This document shows, in pieces, positions 1 through 5,629 of a stretch of DNA of 8,395 nucleotides. The notes beneath the pieces were generated by a model. It was not told the DNA's origin, searched no databases, and saw nothing but the letters and a program-made list of their open reading frames with translations. The translations under genes and the position numbers were made by a program. Position 1 is the stretch's first letter. The number at the start of each line of letters is the position of its first letter. The DNA is from Chitinophaga pinensis (GTDB taxonomy: Bacteria; Bacteroidota; Bacteroidia; Flavobacteriales_D; Crocinitomicaceae), in the NCBI GenBank assembly GCA_945861175.1, contig CAMATR010000051.1, positions 1-8,395 on the forward strand, given 5' to 3'.

Positions 1-171
1 ACTGACAGCTAAAAGCGTAAGGCCAATGGTGAACCATTTTTTATCCATTGGATATTTCTGATCCAAATACCGCCCAAGATAGGCGCCAATAAATATTGTG
101 ACACCCATTTGTATACCAATTCCCGATAGCCGTGCAAATTTCGAAAAATTCTTTTTCGGTTCTTGCGACAT
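1..171 (-). CDS. atpZ: AtpZ/AtpI-family F0F1 ATP synthase accessory membrane protein (N-terminal 57 residues; cut by window edge)
   Basis: The frame runs from an ATG at 171-169 to the left edge without a stop, so only the first 57 residues are visible. A short charged, Lys-rich N-terminus (MSQEPKKNFSKFARLSG) leads into a glycine-rich hydrophobic segment at about residues 16-34 (GIQMGVTIFIGAYLGRYLD), then a short loop (QKYPMDKKW) and the start of a second hydrophobic segment (FTIGLTLLAVS). This two-helix hairpin with the G-x-x-x-G-x-x-L-D pattern is typical of the AtpZ/AtpI family. These small inner-membrane proteins are encoded beside ATP synthase operons and are implicated in c-ring assembly or in Mg2+/Ca2+ supply. 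The start follows the bactofilin stop by only 3 bp, which suggests translational coupling. I infer that ATP synthase F0 genes may follow beyond the left edge. An overlapping longer ORF in another frame (9-233) is a shadow. Confidence 0.8.
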   Translation of the reverse strand, partial: MSQEPKKNFSKFARLSGIGIQMGVTIFIGAYLGRYLDQKYPMDKKWFTIGLTLLAVS

Positions 172-174
172 ATT

Positions 175-588
175 TTAGTACAAAGAATTCTCTGTCTCTT
201 CCGTACTTGTTGAAGTAGTTGCTTTAAACCCACCGGAGCCGTTCATTTTACAAGCACCAAGGAATATTGCACCTTCCTCAATGTGTAACTTATTTGTGTA
301 AATGTCTCCTTGAATATTTGAATGGTCTCTTAATGTAAGAAGGCCTTCAACCATCAATTTTCCTTCAACTCTTCCTTCAATATCAGCTTCCTGACATGTC
401 AGATTTCCCTTAAGGATTCCATTTCCACCTATCAAGACCTTCGCCGAAGTGGTAATATTACCTTCAACTTCACCATCAATACGAATATTCGATTCAGAGA
501 TGATGTCTCCAATGATTTTAGTGCCTTCAACCAGGATATTTACCCCTGTAGCACCATCAAAATTTGTTTTTTCTTTTCTGTTTAACAT
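175..588 (-). CDS. Bactofilin (polymer-forming cytoskeletal protein, DUF583)
   Basis: The product is 137 residues, a normal length for a small bactofilin. Residues about 17-118 form the repetitive bactofilin core: short beta-strand repeats with alternating hydrophobic residues and glycine turns, such as IRIDGEVEGNI (35-45), ADIEGRVEGKLMVEGLLTL (68-86) and GDIYTNKLHIEEGAIFLGAC (94-113). The last segment carries the family's usual L-x-I-E-x-G-A-x-F-x-G-x-C-x-M ending. The core is flanked by a short polar N-terminus (MLNRKEK) and a disordered Ser/Thr/Glu-rich tail (about 123-137). Bactofilins polymerise without nucleotide into right-handed beta-helix filaments, often attached to the cytoplasmic membrane, where they scaffold cell-shape, polarity or motility functions. 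The start codon lies 2 bp after the porW stop and the stop lies 3 bp before atpZ, so the gene sits inside a tight operon. The specific role here is unknown; its position suggests a link to the T9SS/gliding apparatus or the cell envelope. Confidence 0.92.
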   Translation of the reverse strand: MLNRKEKTNFDGATGVNILVEGTKIIGDIISESNIRIDGEVEGNITTSAKVLIGGNGILKGNLTCQEADIEGRVEGKLMVEGLLTLRDHSNIQGDIYTNKLHIEEGAIFLGACKMNGSGGFKATTSTSTEETENSLY

Positions 589-590
589 GA

Positions 591-3242
591 CTAATAGAAT
601 TCATCATAAAATGTCTCATACTCCTGAAGTATTTTATTTTCAAAAAGCAACTTTAGGTTTTCTTGAGTAATTACCATAATTTTCGCTTTCTGAAGATCCA
701 GCAAATGCTTCCTCGTAGCTTTGAATATACGGACATAATTCAAAGCGGTTACATCATTTTCAAAATCTTGTATCAAAATTACACTTTGGTCGTCTTCATA
801 AATCTTGGAACTAACCTTCAATGCATCCCTACTGAAGAACTCCCTGTTAAAATCTGAAACCTTTGGTTTTGCTGCGCTTGAGCCCTCTCCTTTGTTCAAA
901 AAAACAATTACCCATTGTGTTGAATTATCGTCAAAATTAAAGGGTGATTTTTTTCCAAATTCATTCGAAATATTTTTTGAATATCCTGTTTGAATGATTT
1001 TAATCATTTCTTTTGCTCTGAATTCTTCTTCCGTTGAAGGATATTCAGCAATTAACTGCTCAAGTATAGGCAAAAGCTCTTTTTTGTTCTCAGAAATTTG
1101 ACCCATGCTCATCGCTTTTAACAACATGTATTTTGAGCGAAATTTATTTTCTTTTTCCTTCGAAATAACTGCATCCGAGAGGGATATCACAGGTAAATAC
1201 AATCCTTTTTGATAGCGCTCCATGACCAATAAATACTCTTTTTCTGCCAAAGCTTCACGCTCTTTTCTTTTAATAAAGAAATCAGGATCTCTGAGGTAGT
1301 TGGCATAATCGGAATCCGGATAGCTAACCAAAATATATTGTTTCTCCTCTTCTGATTTCACTTTGTCTGAAACATATAATTTATAGAGTTGAAAAGCAGA
1401 TGACAAATCAATATCTCCATCTGTATTTTTAGAGCGAACGGCCTCAAATTGTTTTTTTGCCATCTCAGGCTCCTTTAATTCCTCTTTATAGATAACACCT
1501 GCTGAGTATAATGCCTGCAGCAATCTTAAATCCGAAGCTTTCATCGCGGAATCCGTAAGCGGAATGTTGGCCATAAGCATGTCAACTGTTAGCGTATCAA
1601 TATCCTTTTCAATCTCTTCCTTTAAGGAAGTTGTATCGCCCTCCTCCTCGTCTTTGATCGCCATCATAACAGTCTTGTCGCTTCGACGCCAATTATCTTC
1701 ATTATCACGCGTACCCAAAAGCCGCCGAAATTCTTCGAAGCCATCACTGCGGGTTTTAGGGTTGTTAAAATACCACTTGTTACCCGAACCGCTAGACTGA
1801 ATTGCAGTATTCTGATTTTGCTGTAATTCACGTAATCGTTCGGATTCCATTTTCTTTCTCCGCTCCTGCTCTTCCTTGGTTTTTTTAATTACTTCTTCAA
1901 TAAAAGAGACACGATCCCTTTCAGACAGCGCCGCAATTCGCTGCACACTGTCTTCAAAATTAGCTGTTTCGACTGCTGTTACAAGATCTGCTAGTTTGAT
2001 AGCTTTATTCTTTACCCCTTCAGCATTGGGGTATTTATCATCAATTACTGTAGCGCAAGAATCATAATATTTTTGTGCTTTCACATAATTTCGTTTTGCA
2101 AAAGATAAATCTCCCATTTTTTCATAGGACATTCCCTTTTGGCGGGGATTTGTAGTTGAATAAAATGCAGAAAATGTTAAGTACTCAAAAGCTTTTAATT
2201 CGTTTGACTTTTGTAATTCTATATCCGCAAGTGCAAAATAAATTTGATCTTTATAAGGTGCGTTCTTAGCATCACGAAGCATTTTCATTAGTTCCTTGCG
2301 CACTTTTTCATCACCCCCCATAAAAGCTCGCTTTAATCTTGCATTAAAATGCATTTCATAAGGCGCATTGGATTTTAAGCACTGTGCGTAATGCTCTTTT
2401 GCTTCCTCTTTGCTTCCATAAAACTCATTCAATTGAGCAATTATATAATGAACTCTCGATTTATCTGTCTGGACTTTTGCATGCTCGAGAGATGCCTCCA
2501 AAAACTTGATGGCATCTTGTGGGTTTTGCTTTTGAAGGGCTAGTTCTGCTTTTGTTTTATCCAATTCAAAGAGTATTGACTTGGGCACCTTCGCAATCTC
2601 AGTCTCTTTTTTATCCTCTTTTTTACTTGATTTCTTTTTCCTCGATTTCTTTTCTTCAAGTTTTTCTTTTTCGTCTGCAATGGCATTATCCAGTGAAGAA
2701 AGACTAAATCCTGCCTCTGTTAACTTATTTAATTGAATATTTGTTTTTGCCACCCAAAGATCTGATATATAAATAGATGGGTCATTCGAATAGAATTTTT
2801 TAACAAAAAGAAAACCTTTCATGGCTGCATCATAATCACGGCGATAATAACTTGCTATTCCTATAGTGGTCCAATTCTCATCAATCCAAGGATTATGCTC
2901 CTCTTTTTTTAAAGATGGGCGATCATTACTTGGCATGCTATGACGCTGAATAACTTTGGTGCATTTGGAAATTGCAGTATCAATAGCGGGAAACATTCCT
3001 ACAACCTGTTCTTCATCAGGAACTGGATCAATTGGTAAAACAGAGTAATAGTCTTCTTTTACAGAGGAGCGAAAAGATGTTAGTGATTGTCTAATTAATT
3101 CATTGGCATTAAAATACCCGTTATAATGGGCTGTCATCCCATGATAAGACCTATTGATCATTGTATTTTTTTCCGTCGAGCAAGAGGTAACAAACAAAAA
3201 AATGAGAGTCGCAAAAATATACCAATTCCTGATCAGCTTCAT
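591..3242 (-). CDS. porW: Type IX secretion system / gliding motility lipoprotein PorW/SprE (TPR repeats)
   Basis: The product has 883 residues, close to the roughly 870 residues I recall for SprE. A lipoprotein signal peptide is clear: MKLIRN, a hydrophobic stretch (about 7-18), then VTSC with the lipidated Cys at 21. The +2 to +5 residues (STEK) do not resemble the acidic Bacteroidota surface-export signal, so a periplasm-facing anchor is expected. After the Cys comes the family motif around R-x-YH-x-x-TAHYNGYFN (31-45). Helical TPR-like repeats lie at about 123-155, 262-292 and 331-400. A K/E-rich stretch (190-216), a WYFNNP...NWRRSDK block (490-523), a further helical repeat (573-602) and a conserved C-terminal domain (about 765-883) follow. 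PorW/SprE links the PorKLMN ring and motor complex to the Sov outer-membrane translocon and is needed for T9SS secretion and, in flavobacteria, gliding. Family assignment is by recalled motifs and architecture. It heads the unit with bactofilin and atpZ; an internal start is unlikely because the signal peptide begins at this ATG. Confidence 0.85.
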   Translation of the reverse strand: MKLIRNWYIFATLIFLFVTSCSTEKNTMINRSYHGMTAHYNGYFNANELIRQSLTSFRSSVKEDYYSVLPIDPVPDEEQVVGMFPAIDTAISKCTKVIQRHSMPSNDRPSLKKEEHNPWIDENWTTIGIASYYRRDYDAAMKGFLFVKKFYSNDPSIYISDLWVAKTNIQLNKLTEAGFSLSSLDNAIADEKEKLEEKKSRKKKSSKKEDKKETEIAKVPKSILFELDKTKAELALQKQNPQDAIKFLEASLEHAKVQTDKSRVHYIIAQLNEFYGSKEEAKEHYAQCLKSNAPYEMHFNARLKRAFMGGDEKVRKELMKMLRDAKNAPYKDQIYFALADIELQKSNELKAFEYLTFSAFYSTTNPRQKGMSYEKMGDLSFAKRNYVKAQKYYDSCATVIDDKYPNAEGVKNKAIKLADLVTAVETANFEDSVQRIAALSERDRVSFIEEVIKKTKEEQERRKKMESERLRELQQNQNTAIQSSGSGNKWYFNNPKTRSDGFEEFRRLLGTRDNEDNWRRSDKTVMMAIKDEEEGDTTSLKEEIEKDIDTLTVDMLMANIPLTDSAMKASDLRLLQALYSAGVIYKEELKEPEMAKKQFEAVRSKNTDGDIDLSSAFQLYKLYVSDKVKSEEEKQYILVSYPDSDYANYLRDPDFFIKRKEREALAEKEYLLVMERYQKGLYLPVISLSDAVISKEKENKFRSKYMLLKAMSMGQISENKKELLPILEQLIAEYPSTEEEFRAKEMIKIIQTGYSKNISNEFGKKSPFNFDDNSTQWVIVFLNKGEGSSAAKPKVSDFNREFFSRDALKVSSKIYEDDQSVILIQDFENDVTALNYVRIFKATRKHLLDLQKAKIMVITQENLKLLFENKILQEYETFYDEFY

Positions 3243-3274
3243 TAATAGTGCTTTTTATTTAAAGATGCAATTTG

Positions 3275-3282
3275 TAAAGATA
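3275..3282 (-). promoter_or_regulatory. Possible -7 element for the porW operon
   Basis: On the minus strand this reads TATCTTTA, one mismatch from the Bacteroidota -7 consensus TAnnTTTG, 32 bp upstream of the porW ATG. A TTG lies 15 bp further upstream (complement of 3298-3300), slightly closer than the usual 17-23 bp. The match is weak and the DNA is very AT-rich, so porW could equally be transcribed from the yebC promoter. Confidence 0.25.
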
Positions 3283-3330
3283 TAACTAGCAAATTATCAA
3301 TTTATTTTATTTCAACATTATTTCTAGCGG

Positions 3331-4041
3331 TCAAGAAATATTAGTGAACACTTGCTGTATATCATCGTCATCTTCAATTTTATCTAACATCTTTTCAACT
3401 TCTAACATTTGATCTTCAGTTAAATCAATTGGGGAAGTTGGAAGGCGCTGAAGATTCGATTTTTGAAATTCTACATTCATATCTTCCAATGCTTTGGAAA
3501 TTGTGCCAAATGCAGTGTAATCTCCATAAACGAAAACTTTATCGCCATCCACTTCTATTTCATCACATCCTGCATCAATCAATTCTAACTCCAACTCTTC
3601 CGGATCGAACGTATCTGTTTTCACTATTTCAAATACAGCCTTACGATTGAACATAAAATCCATTGAGCCGTTCGGCACGACGCTGCCTCCCGCTTTATTG
3701 AAATATGATTTTACATTCGCAACGGTGCGTGTCGGATTATCAGTTGCGCATTCAACTACAACCAACACCCCATGAGGGCCTTTTCCTTCATAAATAACCT
3801 CGGTAAAAGCGCTAATATCTTTTTGAGCTGCACGTTTAATTGCCGCCTCAATATTATCCTTTGGCATGTTTTCCGCTTTGGCATTTTGAATTGCCGTGCG
3901 CAATTTAGCGTTGGTTGCAGGATCTTCTCCGCCTTCTTTTGCCGCCATCGTTATGGCTTTACCCAATTTTGGGAATAGTTTGGACATCTTGTCCCAACGT
4001 TTTTCTTTTGCTGCTCTGCGGTATTCAAATGCTCTTCCCAT
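3331..4041 (-). CDS. yebC: YebC/PmpR/TACO1-family translation or transcription regulator
   Basis: This is a full-length YebC-family protein of 236 residues. The N-terminus MGRAFEYRRAAKEKRWDKMS is the Bacteroidota variant of the family's usual AGHSKW opening. It is followed by the conserved helical segment with GKAITMAAKEGGEDPATN (27-44), LRTAIQNAKAENMPKDNIEAAI (47-68), then EGKGPHGVLVVVECATDNPTRTVANVKSYFNKAGG (85-119) and GSMDFMFNRKAVFEI (125-139). The acidic C-terminus contains the typical KIEDDDDIQQVF (221-232). Family members were first described as DNA-binding regulators (PmpR). Mitochondrial TACO1 and more recent bacterial work instead point to a ribosome-associated role in easing translation of difficult sequences such as proline stretches, so the name regulator is provisional. 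The gene is transcribed divergently from the saccharopine dehydrogenase-like gene and lies 88 bp upstream of porW on the same strand. No catalytic residues are expected, and no irregularity is seen. Confidence 0.95.
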   Translation of the reverse strand: MGRAFEYRRAAKEKRWDKMSKLFPKLGKAITMAAKEGGEDPATNAKLRTAIQNAKAENMPKDNIEAAIKRAAQKDISAFTEVIYEGKGPHGVLVVVECATDNPTRTVANVKSYFNKAGGSVVPNGSMDFMFNRKAVFEIVKTDTFDPEELELELIDAGCDEIEVDGDKVFVYGDYTAFGTISKALEDMNVEFQKSNLQRLPTSPIDLTEDQMLEVEKMLDKIEDDDDIQQVFTNIS

Positions 4042-4061
4042 GCGTGTTTTCGTTAGACATG

Positions 4062-4069
4062 CAAATTTA
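4062..4069 (-). promoter_or_regulatory. Candidate yebC promoter, -7 element TAAATTTG
   Basis: The minus strand reads TAAATTTG, an exact match to the Bacteroidota -7 box TAnnTTTG, ending 20 bp before the yebC ATG. It implies a 5' leader of about 10-15 nt. No TTG occurs at the expected 17-23 bp upstream, so the -33 element is poor or absent. Confidence 0.5.
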
Positions 4070-4191
4070 TATTTTTCTTTTGATTCTTAATATTCATCCT
4101 TTCAAAGTTCTAATTTTAGAAAATGTGTTGTGTTTTATTTAACATTTAAAAACTAAGTTGATTATTTTTTTAACCATTCATAAGAGTTCCT

Positions 4192-4199
4192 TAACTTTG
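4192..4199 (+). promoter_or_regulatory. Candidate promoter of the saccharopine dehydrogenase-like gene, -7 element TAACTTTG
   Basis: TAACTTTG matches TAnnTTTG exactly and lies 17 bp before the ATG at 4217, implying a leader of roughly 10 nt. The only nearby upstream TTG (4158-4160) is 31 bp away, too far for a normal -33 element. There is no Shine-Dalgarno sequence before the start, as is usual in this phylum. Confidence 0.5.
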
Positions 4200-4216
4200 C
4201 GAGGCATAATTGGTCT

Positions 4217-5572
4217 ATGAAAAGAATTTTGATACTTGGTGCTGGCTTGTCTGCCTCCACACTCATCCGCTACTTGTTGGATCATTCTGAAACATTTAGC
4301 TGGCATCTTCATGTCGTTGATCAAGATCTAGATCTTGTAAAAAGAAAGCTCAATGGGCACAAAAATGCTACGGCACATTGCTTCAACGCAATCGATAGAA
4401 GCGAGCGCAAACCTGAAATTGAAAAAGTAGACCTTGTAATCTCAATGCTACCTGCAAGATTTCACGTTGAGGTGGCCGAAGATTGTATTGCCTTGAAAAA
4501 AGACTTAATAACCCCTTCCTATATTTCTCAAGAAATGAGGAGCCTGGATAATCAGGCGAAAAGCGCTGGTATTATCATCATGAATGAAATTGGTGTCGAT
4601 CCTGGAATTGATCATATGAGTGCAATGAAAATCATTCATGAAATTCAATCAAAAGGAGGAAAAATTAGTGCTTTTAGATCGTTCTGCGGTGGCTTAATTG
4701 CCCCGGAAAGTGATAACAATCCTTGGAATTATAAATTTACTTGGAACCCTAGAAATGTTGTTCTAGCGGGTCAGGGTGGTGCTTCTTGCTTTTTGGATCA
4801 TGAAGAGTACAAATACATTCCTTATAATCGACTTTTTAGCAGACTTGTGCGAATATCAATTGATGGATATGGCGAATTTGATGGCTACGCAAACAGAGAT
4901 TCTCTTTCTTACCGAAAAATGTATGGGCTAGAAAATATTCCAACTATTTTTCGTGGAACTCTTCGTCGGCCAGGGTATTGTCAAGCATGGAATTTACTAA
5001 TAGAATTGGGAATGACAGACGACTCCTATAAAATGGATCAATCAGAAACTCTCACGCCACGTTCGTTTTTAAACGCTTTCTTGCCTTATAAACATGCTAC
5101 GTCAGTCGAAGAAAAGTTTAAAGAATTCTTGAGGCCTGAACGAGCAGATTTGTATGAGAAAATCGAGTGGCTCGGTCTATTCGACAAAAGTTTAGCCATT
5201 GGCATAAAAGAGGCCTCTCCAGCTCAACTCCTAGAAAAAATTCTCGTAAACAAGCTTGTACTTGGTCCGAAAGATAAAGATATGTTAGTTATGTATCATG
5301 AGTTTGAATACATGCTTCACGAAGAAACTTACAATATCACATCATCCATGGTAAATATTGGTGAAGATCAAGTTTACACATCCATGTCGAACACAGTGGG
5401 CTTGCCTGTCGCAATAGCTGCAAAAATGATTTTACAAGGTGAGATTTCGCAGAAAGGCGTTACACTTCCGATTGAAAAAGATGTCTACGGACCAATATTA
5501 AATGAGCTTTCGAAGTATGGAATTCGCTTTGAAGAGCAAGAAACTAAAATCAATCTAAAAGCAACCGTTTAA
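4217..5572 (+). CDS. Saccharopine dehydrogenase-family NAD(P)-dependent oxidoreductase (Lys9-like)
   Basis: The product has 451 residues, the usual size of saccharopine reductase-type enzymes. The N-terminus is a Rossmann fold: RILILGAG-LSAS (residues 3-14) is the dinucleotide-binding loop, and strand 2 ends in Asp35 (HVVDQD). Family blocks follow: VDLVISMLPARFHVEVAEDC (71-90), SYISQEMRSLDNQAKSAG (101-118), NEIGVDPGIDHMSAM (123-137), and the substrate-domain signature FCGGLIAPESDNNPWNYKFTWNPRNV (156-181). The C-terminal region returns to the dinucleotide domain (SNTVGLPVAIAAKMILQGEI, 391-410). Such enzymes interconvert saccharopine with lysine plus 2-oxoglutarate or with aminoadipate semialdehyde plus glutamate, mostly in lysine breakdown in bacteria. 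Which half-reaction applies cannot be read from sequence alone, and no lysine-pathway gene sits next to it here. It is transcribed away from yebC and towards metG. No truncation is seen, and the start is supported by the Rossmann motif beginning immediately after it. Confidence 0.88.
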   Translation: MKRILILGAGLSASTLIRYLLDHSETFSWHLHVVDQDLDLVKRKLNGHKNATAHCFNAIDRSERKPEIEKVDLVISMLPARFHVEVAEDCIALKKDLITPSYISQEMRSLDNQAKSAGIIIMNEIGVDPGIDHMSAMKIIHEIQSKGGKISAFRSFCGGLIAPESDNNPWNYKFTWNPRNVVLAGQGGASCFLDHEEYKYIPYNRLFSRLVRISIDGYGEFDGYANRDSLSYRKMYGLENIPTIFRGTLRRPGYCQAWNLLIELGMTDDSYKMDQSETLTPRSFLNAFLPYKHATSVEEKFKEFLRPERADLYEKIEWLGLFDKSLAIGIKEASPAQLLEKILVNKLVLGPKDKDMLVMYHEFEYMLHEETYNITSSMVNIGEDQVYTSMSNTVGLPVAIAAKMILQGEISQKGVTLPIEKDVYGPILNELSKYGIRFEEQETKINLKATV

Positions 5573-5580
5573 TTACGAAA

Positions 5581-5607
5581 TTGAAACGCGCAGATTGCTT
5601 ATCTTTG
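5581..5607 (+). promoter_or_regulatory. Candidate metG promoter (TTG-16-TATCTTTG)
   Basis: TATCTTTG at 5600-5607 matches the Bacteroidota -7 consensus exactly, and a TTG at 5581-5583 lies 16 bp upstream, almost at the normal -33 spacing. It is the best two-part match in the window. It ends 22 bp before the metG ATG and suggests that metG is transcribed at least partly independently of the upstream dehydrogenase gene. Confidence 0.55.
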
Positions 5608-5629
5608 TGCCGCAAAAGCGCCAAATAAA

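Noticed and set aside
9..233. 74-residue minus-strand ORF across the bactofilin/atpZ junction
   Set aside because: It is in a different frame from both genes, has no family features, and overlaps the convincing AtpZ-type frame starting at 171.
449..670. 73-residue plus-strand ORF opposite bactofilin and the porW end
   Set aside because: It lies antisense to two well-supported genes and has no recognisable features; it is a shadow frame.
1564..1800. Ser-rich plus-strand ORF inside porW
   Set aside because: It is antisense to the charged part of porW; the Ser/Leu richness is the complement of Glu/Lys/Asp codons.
3915..4142. Hydrophobic plus-strand ORF over the yebC start and promoter region
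   Set aside because: It is antisense to a strongly supported yebC N-terminus, and its hydrophobicity comes from the complement of Lys/Ala-rich codons.
4121..4147. AAATGT...ACATTT inverted repeat between yebC and the dehydrogenase gene
   Set aside because: The arms are only 6 bp with a 15-bp spacer in AT-rich DNA, which is expected by chance; I cannot support an operator.
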